Positions 33,257-45,300 of a stretch of DNA of 64,000 nt are shown in pieces. The DNA comes from Amborella trichopoda (taxonomy: Eukaryota; Streptophyta; Magnoliopsida; Amborellales; Amborellaceae). The notes beneath the pieces were generated by a model. That model worked only from the letters and a program-made list of their open reading frames with translations. It did no database searches and was not told the origin of the DNA. The stretch is from positions 4,796,688-4,860,687 of the forward strand of contig NW_006498507.1 of NCBI RefSeq assembly GCF_000471905.2, given 5' to 3'. Positions within the stretch are counted from its first letter, which is position 1. Every line of letters starts with the position of its first letter. The position numbers were made by a program, and so were the translations under genes.

Positions 33257-33345
33257 CGTCCCCATAACTCACCAGCCTCAAACCACACGCCATCGGATTC
33301 CTGATCCCATCGACATTTCCCCATAACGTCCCCATAACACACCAG
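33206..33345 (+). repeat. 70-bp tandem duplication across the RMI1 stop codon
   Basis: Positions 33206-33275 repeat at 33276-33345 (CCTCAAACCACAC... to CCCCATAAC.CACCAG). The first copy encodes the last residues ([16 protein letters not shown]) and the TAA at 33254-33256. The second lies in the 3' UTR. The period is not a multiple of three. Confidence 0.9.
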
Positions 33346-33389
33346 TAAGCTAGTGAAGAGAGAGAGAGAGAGGAGAGAGAGAGTTGAGT

Positions 33390-33720
33390 AATTTGAACTA
33401 TCTTTTATTCATTTGAGAATCATACAGAGTGCCTTGTACATTCTTTGACAGATATTACACTAATTTACATGAAACAAAGTTCAGGAAAACTCTCTCTACG
33501 GACAACACTCACGACTTCAGGAAAACTATATCTCTACCGATAACACTTTGGAATCATTTGTACTGTCGTTTATTCATTTGAGAGTCATACAGAGTGCCTT
33601 GTACATTCTTGGACTGATATTTCACCACTAATTTACATGAAACAAAGGTTCAGGAAACTACAAAGGTTCAGGAAACTATATCTGTACTGATAACACTGGA
33701 GTTAGCTGTAAATACAAATA
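33390..33720 (-). repeat. Tandem duplication (~165 bp) between the RMI1 and steroleosin 3' ends
   Basis: A block with TTTATTCATTTGAGAATCAT, CAGAGTGCCTTGTACATTCT and AATTTACATGAAACAAAG occurs at about 33400 and 33568. On the minus strand each copy has an AATAAA (near 33407 and 33571), so the steroleosin gene has two duplicated candidate poly(A) signals. Confidence 0.75.
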
Positions 33721-33850
33721 GCTCGGTGGTACTAACCTAGATGATTCTTATTTATGAACATGGCTATGGTTCGAATAATTATGGCTTCTTACACCATTGC
33801 TCACAGGTGCTAGCCTCTGATGTGGCCATAGCGATTGATTGAAACACTGG

Positions 33851-36800
33851 TTAATCTGACTTTGTCTCTTCTGATTGAATTGAGGTGGGGTAGAGAACCT
33901 TCTCAGCTCCTGTTGCATACAGGATTTTCTTGCTTGGTGGGTACCTTGATCCCCATGGTTTAGTTACATAGAGCAAGCGATAACACCATTCCATCACCTC
34001 AGGGACCAATAGCCTATACCAGAACATCACTCTAAACCAGAATGGCTCTGTTACATTTCTATCTCCTATGCAAGCACCCTTTACTATCGCTTCTGCGCAT
34101 CCCTGTGTGTACCCAATAGGCATTGGGCCGACCTGAACCTGCATGACCGAAAACAATATTATTAGGACTTCTTTGAAGAATAGCGAGCATCAATCTTTTA
34201 AAACTCAGCTGAGTCGGCTCGGAGTAGGCCGAGTAACTAGGCATACTCAGGCCTCGGTACCCTGCCCAGACGAGTTCCTATGTAATGAAGTGAGGTCCAT
34301 GCTTAGTGAAAATCTTTGCAACAGGGTCGGAAAGTATGGGTCTTTTAAATTCTTGAATTGAAGTTGCAAAATGTCGAAGACCTGATCTTAATGAAAAATT
34401 TTGAATTACATTGAGAAAATCCTTGAAATTAAAGCTCACTTAGATTGCTTGAATTAGACTTAGAAAATCCTTGAGACCCTAGCTTAGTAAGAACTCTTGA
34501 ATCTAAGGCAAGGAAACTTTGAGATCCAAGCTTAGTTGGAAATCTGGAATTAGAATCATAAACTCTTTAAGAGATAAGTTCAATATTCTTGAATTGGATT
34601 GAGAAACTCTGGGACCCCCTTATGATAGGAGAGGGTGAAGTTTCTCTCACTTCTCTCGTCTCCTCATTGACCACCATCTCTCCTTCCTTGTTCAGGAATT
34701 TCCCTCGAGTCATCTCTGACTCTATCCAACCGGGAGTTGCAATGGTGATCCCAATCTCGGGTCCGACTTCCATCCTCAGTGTGTCAAAGAAGTTTATCAT
34801 AGCTGCTTTACTGGCCTGGAAAACCGTGAAGGAGAAACTGTTATGCCCATAGGTTACAGAAAGATGTTTTTTATTTGACAAGGTTACATAGGAATCGACG
34901 GTAGTGCTATGAAAATTCAGCTGCTACTGTCTTCTTCCCAAACCTGATTCTCAAGCTACAGAAAGATTGGTTGAAAAGCTGTGCTTAAAACGAATCTCTC
35001 TCTGATATTGTGAGGAGTGAAGGGGCCTCTCTCAGGCATAGTGAAGAGTGAATGGGTTTCTCTATCGAGCACAGCAAAGAGTGAATTGGTCTCTCTTACA
35101 TTATAGATGCTCATGCGGGCTGTCGGCAACCATCCTGCAGCAGAGGCATTTGCCACAATCTTTCCCCTGACTTTTCGTAGGTGAGGAATGGCATAGTAAG
35201 TCGGATATACCGAACCCCAGAAGTTCACATCCTGACGATAAACCACAGACCATCAGAGATTTGAAGAGAAGAAAGATGATACTGGTGACCAGCAGATATT
35301 TTAAGAGAAGAAAGATGGGTCAAGCAATTCTGCTCTTTCAACTTACCATAACAGGTTCAAGCTTGGTTATGTCGGTGACTTCTTCGAACATGCATAGACT
35401 TACAATTCCGGCATTGTTAACAAGATGATCCACTGCAGCAGGAAAAGAAAAAGCATTCAAATCAAATGCCAATTTCTCTCTCTCTCTCTCTCTCTCTCCC
35501 TCATATTTGTTATCTTGCCAATGCTTCTCTCTCGTTCTGATACTTACAACGACCGAAATGGTTGATGGTTTCATCGATGAATCTTTTACACTCATCGACT
35601 CTAGTTACATCAGCATGAACAACGATGACATCAGGGGAGCCAAGGCTTCGTGCTTTCTCTGCAACTTCTTGAAGGCTTTGCTCCCTCCTGGCTATAAGAA
35701 CCAAACGTGCACCTCTTTTCGCATACTGATATGCCATATGCTGCATATTATTAGACCGCAACACCAAATATTGCATCAATTTTCCCATAAGTGGAAACTA
35801 AATATAATTATTCAGTTCTCTCAACTTCCCTGAGAAGAAACATAAATATAAATATGAATCAGTGCTTTAGTGCTCTCTCTTGCTTGTGGGGGTTGTTGCT
35901 GTCGCATATTGTTTCACTCCCTAAACCCTAAACTTTAAATCAGATGGCCTCTCTCTCCTGAAATTATCTCAGGTGACAGATTGAAGGCATTTATGCAGAG
36001 TGCTCTCTACCTCCCTCTCCAACTACTTCGGGTATCCCATGCAAGAAAACTAAAGAAAATTAGGCTCTGTTGCATATGGGGTTTCTTGTTGCATTGTGCC
36101 TCATATAAGTGGATAGAATTTGATTATATTCCCCTCTCCACCTTCCTCTTTTAGTCGATAAATTAATTCTCTCCCCCTTCAAGTATCCAAAGACGGAGAC
36201 TAAATAAACTAACAAAGGTTCATGTGGATGTAACCTCCACAACACTGCAACTGCGACTAATCTATACTAACCTCCAAGCGAAAAAAAGGGTACATATGTT
36301 GTAACAAAAGAAACTGTATAATAATAACGCCATTCAATTTTTGGTATACTACCCCCATGACCAAAATCGGATGAATGTGTCAGGGGACAGTCTATAAAAC
36401 TTTCAAATATTGTGACACTTCAATTCATCAGATTCGATCATATATAATATAACCATTTACTTCTAGTATGAAGAGATCCCAATTAATATTGACTGATCGG
36501 AAAAATGTACCCTTGACAAGCAACAAAGTCCCAACATAAAATTCTTAAAAATGGTGGCACACTTCAATCCATCAGATTTCATATCTGATAGTTAATTGTG
36601 ACCTCCTTGTAAGACCTCCTTGTAAGGGTCTTATAGTATATAATCCCTAACAAAACCATCTTGCCTTCAACCATCTCATCTTCAAGTTTTAGATAGTTAG
36701 ATCTAATGTTTTAAGAATTCAAAATTGGAATTTTTGTTACTTAAAATATTCACTTGTTTATTTGAATGTAGATCCGAAAAGTTGAAACCGAGCAAGTGCA

Positions 36801-37007
36801 TGGTCTGTTGGTGCTAGAGGGAGCAAGTATATAGTGTGCTCCGATTAGAGGGAATACAATACAGGGTGCCACTGCGGGAGAATGTTGTATGCACTCGTTC
36901 TATCCATCTCTCCCCAAACACACTACATCCTGTATCCAGGACTTTGAAAACAAAAAAAACATCGATTCAAAAGTTCTCACATATGAGGCTTGCTGTTGCA
37001 CTCTGTT

Positions 37008-37043
<36 letters not shown>

Positions 37044-37345
37044 ATCACTCATATATGAAGCTTGCTGTTGCACTCTGTTCACATTGATTGTGTGTATGAG
37101 AGAGAGAGATGCAACATTCATGTCTCATATATGAGATTTAGAGAGAGAGAGAGAGAGATTACCTCCCCGATGCCAGAAGAAGCCCCTGTTATGAGAACAA
37201 CCTTCCCTCTCATGTCATCAGCAAGAATAGGGCTGATGAGGTACAGGAAGAGCTTCAAAGTAGCATAGGTTGGGTAGCACAGAGAGAGGAAGACAATGGC
37301 AGTAGGAGGTAACACCAGGCTCAACAAATTGTTTATCACACCCAT
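33851..37345 (-). CDS. HSD1: Steroleosin: 11-beta-hydroxysteroid dehydrogenase-like SDR
   Basis: Six exons on the minus strand: 37345-37163, 35740-35548, 35432-35347, 35231-35100, 34815-34651 and 34138-33851. All junctions are GT-AG with matching phases, giving 348 aa, essentially the length of Arabidopsis HSD1 (349 as I recall). Steroleosins are NAD(P)H-dependent short-chain dehydrogenases anchored in the seed oil-body or ER membrane and linked to brassinosteroid-type sterol metabolism. The N-terminal hydrophobic hairpin (residues 6-40) contains prolines (VLPP, YP, SP) like the steroleosin proline knot. Dinucleotide motif TGASSGIG (53-60), NNAG (131-134), catalytic Ser about 184, Tyr197 and Lys201 (YNASK, split by intron 4). 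Conserved blocks: PGWIESEMTRGKF and a C-terminal end SEETKSD. All key residues are intact. It is tail-to-tail with RMI1 (stops about 590 bp apart). A broken paralog lies at 58105-59613. Substrate is not deducible from sequence. Confidence 0.95.
35000..35099 (-). repeat. Minisatellite at the 5' end of steroleosin intron 4
   Basis: Read on the minus strand just after the GT of intron 4, three units of about 31-33 bp follow the pattern GAGA(GA)CC..TTCACTC with a pyrimidine-rich spacer. The same TTCACTC/GAGAGA pattern fills the matching intron of the pseudogene (58704-59002). Confidence 0.7.
36980..37160 (-). repeat. GA microsatellite and duplicated block in steroleosin intron 1
   Basis: A block GAGGCTTGCTGTTGCACTCT plus GTTCACA occurs at 36985 and (with one change) 37058, separated by about 15 GA units. 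A second GA run (37141-37159) touches the intron 1 donor, so the intron begins GTAATCTCTCT with a CT tract. Confidence 0.8.
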
Positions 37346-37730
37346 CCTTCTCTCACCCCAACACCTTCTCTCCTAAATTTTATCTCAAGAACAGAACTAA
37401 AACTATCAACTAAAAACTATGTTAAAAAAAAACAGAATTAAAAACTATATTATCTCTAGTGGAGTATTGTCTAAGCGAGAGACAGGGTTGAGAGAGAAAA
37501 TGGCACCTGGAGTACAAATGACACTCTCTAGTCTAGGGTGGTGCCACCTTTGCATGCTTTTCTTTTATTTCTTACGTGATTTTCTGGTGTTTATCTTCTC
37601 TTATTGAAGAGGATGGACACAAACAAGAGAAATGGGCTCATGGGGGTTAGTGACAATTATCTTTTTCATGGATATTATTGTTGGTAAATTGGGATATCAT
37701 TAGCAGGTCCTTGTTATCAAATGTTTATAA

Positions 37731-38050
37731 GGTGTGGTTTCTAAAAGGTGGCAACCCTAAACTAAGGCGCATTTTATCATGTAATTTTTTATACCAAAAT
37801 ATTAAAAATTAACTGAAAATATATTTTTATATCTAATTATAACATTTTAAACTCCAAAAATGATTAAAATCAAGTAGATTTATAAATATATGAAAATTGT
37901 GAAAATTGACGGTCTAGATAATGTGTTGTACGATGCACTATTTTTTAAACTCAAAAAAACTTTTTTCTTTTATATTTATACATCTCGATATCATGATAAT
38001 CAATTAGAGGGTTTTTAACAATAAAACATATAGATTTTTAAGGTTGCAAC
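37731..38050 (+). mobile_element. MITE family B copy
   Basis: It starts GGTGTGGTTTCTAAAAGGTG, has the core GTAGATTTATAAATATATGA, GACGGTCTAGATAATGTGTT, GATGCACTATTTTTTAAA and CATCTCGATATCATGATAAT, and ends AAGGTTGCAACTTT. Confidence 0.7.
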
Positions 38051-38106
38051 TTTAAATAAACTTTTTACTTATAAAAATTTGATTTAGAAGTTAATATATT
38101 AAAAAG

Positions 38107-38408
38107 AAAATTGTTTCATGCGTGTTGGACCGCATTTCTACATATGCGGTCCAAAAAGTGTAAAGCATCCATGATGGATGCAAGTAGGTGTTCCATCTAA
38201 AAACAATCGAAACTAACGGCCCAAATGTTTTCTTACTAAAATTATATTTCTAGCTTTAAAAATTTATTTATTTATTCATATTCATAATCTCCATGTTAGA
38301 GATTACATGTCCTTAAAAATTAAATCTTAAAATCCATCTCAAAAGTAGATTTATTAAGAGGCCCGCATTTCTACATATGTAGGCTTGTCCACATAGAAAT
38401 CGGGTCCA
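38107..38408 (+). mobile_element. MITE family C copy
   Basis: It starts AAAATTGTTTCATGCGTGTT with GCGGTCCAAAAAGTGTAAAG and ends GCCCGCATTTCTACATATGT...GGGTCC. The interior includes CTCCATGTTAGAGATTACAT. Colinear copies lie at 55607-55967 and 56987-57270. Non-coding. Confidence 0.8.
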
Positions 38409-38751
38409 TGATAAAAATGAAAACTATACGAAGAGACTGTCTACTTTTAGTACGAGGTCACAATTACTCTTATCCATCAGATTTCAAATTGGGTGGTTGT
38501 AAGAGTGTTATTGACTAGAGTTAAAGTTCCACAGAAAATTTCTTGAATTTTGTGACACACTCCAAACCTTCAAATTTGACATTTAATATTTTGGAATAAT
38601 TGTAACCACTTTATAACAAAAATAAATGGTCTCATTCTATACAACTCTATAATAAAATTAGAATTTTTTGGTCATGGAATAAATGTAATTCCTTGTCATA
38701 ACCTTTTATTGAGTTAAGTTTTTAAGAGCTTGCCATATTTAAATATGGAAA

Positions 38752-39138
38752 AAGGTCACTGAGTCGAGGCTCTAAACAATCAAATTAAAGCCCACCTCAA
38801 AAATTTCACTAGAAGAGGTGTTTTTTATGCCCAAATATCCTCAAATTGATCATCTCGCCATCAAGATGCATGAACATGGGAAAAAAATAGATTTCAAGTT
38901 TTGAAAGTAATGCATCTTGTAACGCATTTTTTTACCGTCAATTTTTCAGATTTTCAAGTATTCGTGGATCCACTCGATCTACATTATTTTTTAAACTTTA
39001 AATTTTATAATTAAGATGAAAATATATTTTAAGGCTATCATAAAGATTTTCAGTACTGAAGCCACAATTTTCGACACCATTTGAAAGTGCATTGTACTTT
39101 AATTGTTTAGAGCCTCGGCTTTATACAAACCGCACCCT
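38752..39138 (-). mobile_element. MITE family B copy, inverted, with long terminal repeats
   Basis: Its ends pair well: GGCTCTAAACAATCAAATTA and AGCCCACCTCA at one side, TTTAATTGTTTAGAGCCTCG and ACAAACCGCACCC at the other. The core runs on the minus strand relative to the other copies (GATCATCTCGCCATCAAGAT, TTGTAACGCATTTTT, CACTCGATCTACATTATTT). This is the clearest view of the family's terminal inverted repeat, at least 50 bp. Confidence 0.75.
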
Positions 39139-39347
39139 TTAAATATTCAAATAAAATTTGAGTGAGTGTTAAATCTTTTTCAAAAAATTTAAATTTATAT
39201 GACAACGTTTTTAAGGTATTTTTTGTGCAAGAGTAGTTTTCAAAATTGTAAATTCTAAGCTGTATTTAAGGTTCTTCAAATACTGTGTTAAAAATAATAA
39301 AATGATAAAAATTTTGCTTCTTTATAGGTAATTACCTTACTAATGAG

Positions 39348-39420
39348 AGTGGTGAGGTTTGTATAAGGTGGCAATCTTATATTATTAAAATAAAGCGCTT
39401 GAAAATTGTAGTTTCGGTGC
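39348..39420 (+). repeat. MITE family B end fragment
   Basis: Only the terminal part is present (GGTGAGGTTTGTATAAGGTG, then AATAAAGCGCTTGAAAATTG). The rest is absent, so this is a truncated copy. Confidence 0.5.
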
Positions 39421-40592
39421 CGGGATGCCTTGCCATGGCATGAAGATAAATATCAGCCCTTATTTCTCATGAGAAAATGAAGATATATTCAACTTATCGG
39501 CGATAATTCTTACTAAGGTGTTGGGGTGCCATGAGTTCTAATCTTACTGTGGGTTCCTATCTAAAATAATCGAAAAAAAAAAAAAGAAAAAAAGAAAAAT
39601 AAAAGAGGTTAAATTGTTGCGGCTTTTTAAAATTGACTCAAACTTTGGTAAAAATCGCAGATTTGCCGTAAATAAAATAAAAATAAAATAAAATAAAAAG
39701 CATCAAACTGATTATCTTTCGTTACAATACTTGTAGATCTGAAAAAGTTGTAAATTCACTGTACTTAGATTCTTTTAATTTCACATTCTTTGGAGAATAT
39801 AAATAAATTTTGGGGTCATCACATAAATTTTTGAGCCAAAGTTCCATTAAAAAATGTGAGGCTCTACATTTTATCGTGATGTACCTGGTAATGTGCCTTT
39901 TTGTGATGCACTTGGCCAGTAGTAGCATACCGGTGTTACAACATGAATACACCATCCACCATCCGTTCTCGACGATGGACGGTGAAGTTTGATTACATGT
40001 AAATGGATATCCGTGCTTCAAAACTAAAATTAATTTTTATAAGATTGTGTATAATAAGATCATTTATCTTATTACAAAGAGGTCTATTTACCAATAATGT
40101 ACGTTATAATTTTTTATAAAAACTTTGCCCATAAAGGGCTTGTTTGATTACTTGATAATGCAGCTTTTGAAAGTCATGGAAGGATTCCAGTATTGTAGCA
40201 CTTCGCCATGTTTGTTAAACAGGAAGTGCTACATTATTTTGAAAGTTGTGGCTTCTAAAACGACATTAAAAAAGTACACTATAGGGGATCGACATATAGA
40301 AAATCGATCTTTTAGTTTGTATGTTTTCGGCTTTTTGATAAATAGTCTCTTTGTATACTTTTCCAATACGTGTATGTAAGTGTGCAGCCTAAAACAACTT
40401 TTCATAACATAAAATTTCATTCCCAGGTAATGACTACTGTTTATCCTCCCAACCCAAGTGCCTCGCCACTTGTTTTCACCATGGTTAAATGACATTAGCA
40501 AATTTTTCAGTTGTGATCCCTTTTGGTTACATTCATTTTGAACATTTACTTTTATCTGGTTTCTGGATTAATTATTTAAGCATTTTAAACTT
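39421..40592. other. Gene-free spacer
   Basis: AT-rich sequence with homopolymer and AAATAAA-type runs. Short frames on both strands show no domains. Confidence 0.35.
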
Positions 40593-40970
40593 GGGTGCAG
40601 TTTACATAAAGTGTCAGCTTTAAACAAACTAAGACGCACCTCTAAATCTTGCTAAAAAGATATAAATCCCGTGATAAAAATCTTTATAATGACTTAAAAA
40701 TCTATTTTAACTTCAAATTATGAAATTTAAAACTTTAAACTAGTAGGGTAGATCGAACAAATCTATAAAAACTTCAAAATTTTAAAAATCGATGAACTAG
40801 ATAGTGTTTTAAAAGATACACATTTTAATACATGAAATCTTTTCTTTTTTTTTCTTCTATATCTATACATTTGGAGGACAAGATGATCCATTGCAGAATT
40901 TTGGACGTTGGTACAACCTTTTCAAGTACATTTTTTAATTGCACCTTACTTTTATAGTAAGGTTGATGCC
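40593..40970 (+). mobile_element. MITE family B copy
   Basis: It starts GGGTGCAGTTTACATAAAGT, with ACAAACTAAGACGCACCTC, the core GATCGAACAAATCTATAAAA, GATACACATTTTAATA and ACAAGATGATCCATT, and ends with a TTGCACCTTACTTTTATAG block and GGTTGATGCC. Confidence 0.65.
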
Positions 40971-41414
40971 TATATAATTTTTTTCCTTTGAACATTGGTC
41001 GTGATTTTTTATCGTGGTTATACCATGTTCTTGCCTACCCAAGCTTAATGGCATGTTTGGGTACACTAATTGTCACCAACAATTCATTTCAAGAAAATTA
41101 ACCATGATGATAAATTGGGATTGTATATAAAGAAACCTTTTACTCTTTTTATACAAACAGGCCACAATTATTCCTACTCGTTATTTAAATTGGATGGCTT
41201 AAAATGAGTCACAAAGCTCAAGAAAGTTTGTTTTTTATTTCTGTTTGAACTTTGAATCTATTCAACGACACTTCTACAACGATCAAATTTGAAATTTAGG
41301 GGGATAAAAATTATTATCACCTCCTTATACAAAAAATAAATAGTCTCTTTGCATACTTTTCCGTATGGTAACTTGTGATAATATAGCCTTAAATAAAACT
41401 AAAAAATTAGTTAT

Positions 41415-41943
41415 GGGTGGGGTTTGTATAGAGCCGAGGCACTAAACAATTAGAATAAAACCCACCTTCAAATAGTGTCAAGAAATGTGGTTTCAATATT
41501 GAGAATCTTGATGATAGCCTTAAAATATATTTTCATCTTTAACTATAAAATTTAAAGGTGCAGTTTGTATAGAACCGAGGCTATAAACAATCAAATTAGA
41601 GCCCACATTCAAATAGTATCGAGAAATGTGGTTTCAATACTAGAAATCTTTGACTAACCTTAAAATATATTTTCATCTTTAATTATAAAATTTAAAGCTT
41701 CAAAAATAGTGTAGATCAAGTAGATCTATGAAAACTTAAATAACTTAAAAATTGACAATCCAAAAATATATTACAAGATGCACTATTTCCAAAACTTGAA
41801 ATCCATTTGTTTCAAGTCCATGCATCTTGATGTCGAGATGATCAATTTGAAGATATTTGAGCATCAAACAACATGTTTTAGTGAAATTTTTGAGATAGGC
41901 TCTAATTTGATTGCTTGGAGCCTAGGCTCTATATAAACTTTTC
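41415..41943 (+). mobile_element. MITE family B copy with duplicated 5' end
   Basis: The 5' part (GGTTTGTATAGAGCCGAGGC through TTTCAATATTGAGAATCTTG to AACTATAAAATTTAAAG) occurs twice in tandem (41415 and about 41563). It is followed by one full core and the 3' terminus (GGCTCTAATTTGATTGCTTG, CCTAGGCTCTATATAAAC). Either two insertions nested or a template-switch duplication explains it. Confidence 0.7.
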
Positions 41944-42180
41944 CCAAAATTTAAAGCTTCAATGTCCAAGGAGCAATCTATGAAAACTTCGAAATTGACG
42001 GTCCAAAAATGCGTCACAAGATGTAGCATTTCTAAAACTTGAAATTACTTTTTTTTTTTTCATGTCCATTCATCTTGATATCGAGAAGATCAATTTGAAG
42101 ATAATTGGGCATCAAAACAAGTGAAATTTTGAGGGGCGCTCTAATTTGATTGTATACTGTTTAGGGCCTCGGCTTTTCCA
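41944..42180 (+). mobile_element. Truncated MITE family B copy upstream of the WD40 gene
   Basis: It lacks the 5' terminus but keeps the core (GACGGTCCAAAAATGCGTCA, CATCTTGATATCGAGAAGAT) and the 3' end (GCTCTAATTTGATTG...GGGCCTCGGCTTTTCC). It ends about 156 bp before the WD40 ATG. Confidence 0.65.
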
Positions 42181-42335
42181 ATAGTTATGTGTCCGTTTGG
42201 AGGACCCAAAATTCAGCTGTGTGGAGTACGCTGCGCTATTGCCGTTAGATTTTACCGGGAAGTTTATATGCTGCGTCAGTTTTGAAAAGTGAGGAAAGAG
42301 GAGAGAGTTTTTCAGAAGCAAGTAGAGAGAAAGAG

Positions 42336-45300
42336 ATGTTGCAGGTGAAGAGCTTGAGAAAGGCCCTCATTCCTCCCTCTCTCCTCATGGACCCATCCCC
42401 TGCAAATCTTCAGTCCACTCGCCTTGCTCTTCATGTAAACCCTAACCCTAGTTTTACTCTGTTTCTTCGCTGTTACCATTTCATCAAGCTGCTTACTCTT
42501 CGCTGCTTTTTTTTGACAGGTTAATGAAGATGCCTCATCTTGTTCGGTATATGTTGCTTCTGGGTGTTGCGTTTACAATGTGGTGGTAAATTATCTCAGA
42601 AAACTCTAAACCCTTCTCATTAATTCTAAATTTGAACTTCTTCATCTTCATTTTTATCTTACGAGCCCAATAATGGCCACTTATTTTTCCATGGAATTGT
42701 GACATCATCATATGAAATGATCCGATTTTGAAATTTTTATTCATAGATATCTATGGAGGATACTATGGTTACAAGGGGAAAGGAGAGCCTTTTGATTCCG
42801 GTGCCGGCACAAGTATGAGAATGTTCTCTCTTAAAGAAGTTGATTTGTCAAATAAGGGACAAATTAATGGGCGTTCTATTTCTTTCTGTTGTTTTTGTGG
42901 GGTTTAATAATGTTTGATTAGTTCCTTATTTTTTGAGGAGCTTCATGTAACATTTTTCACAATAGATTGGTATTCTTACTTTTTTTGGTTGTTTTTATTG
43001 AGATTAATTGACTAGTTAATTCTTTTTGAGGAACCTAAGATAAGATTTTGCAGACAATCCGTGCATCTTTGGTTAAACGGTGCCCTCATCGTACAGAGAT
43101 CCAGAGTATAGCACTTGCAGATACTCAATGTAAGCTTCATCAATAATATCGTAGGAATTTTTTTTTTTTTTGGTGAGCTCTATCAAGGTATTGTTCTTAT
43201 TGTATTGCAGTAGGCTTTTGCCATATTGTAGAAGTTAGTGCATTTTTTTTTCGGTACCCAAAAGATTCAGTCTTTGTCCAGCTTATACATTTATTTTTTA
43301 GTTGTTAATTTGTCCAGGTTATTTATAACCAAATAATATCTCAACAAAAGGATTATGAGCTCCAATTACGTATAATTCGAGATTTCTTCATAAATATGGA
43401 GTGGATTCTTGTTCACCTAGTGTGTCTGCTACAAGAATTGGATTGCATATTCTTCGCAAATGCTCCATGGTTTTTGCAAAGCGCAGTGAACTGTAGCCTA
43501 TATAGGCTCAATCTATATTTGATTATGTGACCTGTAGTCCTTTTTCTAGGATTAAATCAACATATTCTTTATAATCATGTCCTTTTTTGTCTTCTTTTAA
43601 TGGTTTCATCCTATCCTTTGTAGTCACTATTAATAAACAGGGTTCAAGCCTTTATTTTTTTCTTTTTTTACTTTATTTTTTCATTGTCTTCTTATAGGTG
43701 ACATGGGCATGATACTGGGAACAGTGGATTCTTTTGGTCATGTAATCATCTCTAGATTGGATCCAAGCAATGAAGGTAATAACTTTTTTACGGGTGCCAT
43801 CTTTATAAATTATACATAAAAGGTGACAAGTTGCAAGGAAGCTCTTCAAAGGAAAATCTCATTGATGTTGTCATTGTGCTGTAAATTGAGCAAGATTGAT
43901 CTCAAAATAATTTGGTGCACAATAGGATCTCATTTAGTGTCTTTTATATCTATTAGGAAAGTTATACATGCTTGAATGGTGCAAGCAACCCCCCAACGAT
44001 TGAAGTTAAAAGGGAAGAAAATGGAAGACCATGATTGCATACAATATGTTAATTTAGTTTTAATTTTTTCTACAAATTAGATTAGCATGAAATTTTGGAT
44101 GTCCAAACTTCTCAATCACCCCAGAAAATGTAAAAATAAATAAATTGCAAAAGATAATTGAACAAAATACCCTAAAACATTTAGGAGTATTTTGGTACAT
44201 TTTTATTTTTGGACTTATTTATTTATATATTTTAGGTGTCCCCAGATGTGGCGTACACACTTGTAAAATTGCATGTAAATCCAATATGTTGAAAAACTTA
44301 AAAATTCAAATATTGAATACGATCGTTGCCATCCGATTTCTTCCCTTGCAATCTGAACTTTTGAAAGGTGCTTGTGAGGTATACCCTCATCTTCTTATTT
44401 GCATTTATTAGGATTTTCTTGGGATGGAGTTCTCTTCAAGAAAGTAGTGAAGAATAGCATTACCTATTCATAAATGAAACATTTCCTTGGTTAGAAGTGG
44501 TTGTAGTTAATAGGTGGTTTGATCTTTTCCAATATTTCAAGGCTTTGATGAAATCAATTTAACTATGCTTCCAACTATAATTTCTTGTACTAGAAGTTCC
44601 TAACTCCATCAGTTATACAAACATGCCTAGAGAGTAAGTGTAGATCAACAATTATATTTTCATCATGATTGAAAAGATAATCAAGAACCAGGCATAAATT
44701 TTGCACGTAGTCTCTATGAAGTTTGTATGCTTGACTCTTTAGCAAATGCATTAGTTTTGCATGCATGAGTGCAAAAAGAAAAATGCGTGCTGCATATCTT
44801 TCTTTGTTTTTAATACCTATAAATGCTTAAAATCAACCATGTGTAATGGCTTATTCTAGTAACATGTTCTTCTTTTCTTGCCAGATGTTGAAAGGCTTAC
44901 ATTTACAACTTTGCCTCAAGATTTCGGTGTGGGAGAGAGTAGTTGGGCAGGAATATGTTTCTGTCCAAGTCGATGGTCCACGGTATAATTGAAGATATGT
45001 GGCATTGTTGTAATTTCGGTTTTGTGACATTTGTTTTTGTGGATTTTCTAGAGCTGCATTGCTTATATTTCAGGAATTGTGTAAAATGAATAGATAGGGC
45101 TTAATTTTTCAGAGCTGTCACTTCAATCACATGAAACATTTGATAATCATAAGGAGTTTTTCCAGTTTCATGCAGATTGAAGAGTTGCATCGGTGAATTG
45201 TAATCCTGGGCTATCAGTTTCTCTTTAATTCTTTTGAATTGGTCTTATTTTACCTGTGGTCTCCAAATTTCTGAAGACATCTGAAAATAAACTTTTTTGC

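Noticed and set aside
39722..40501. Short frames of 60-99 aa on both strands
   Set aside because: No domains, no conserved features and no splice-site context; chance frames in AT-rich DNA.
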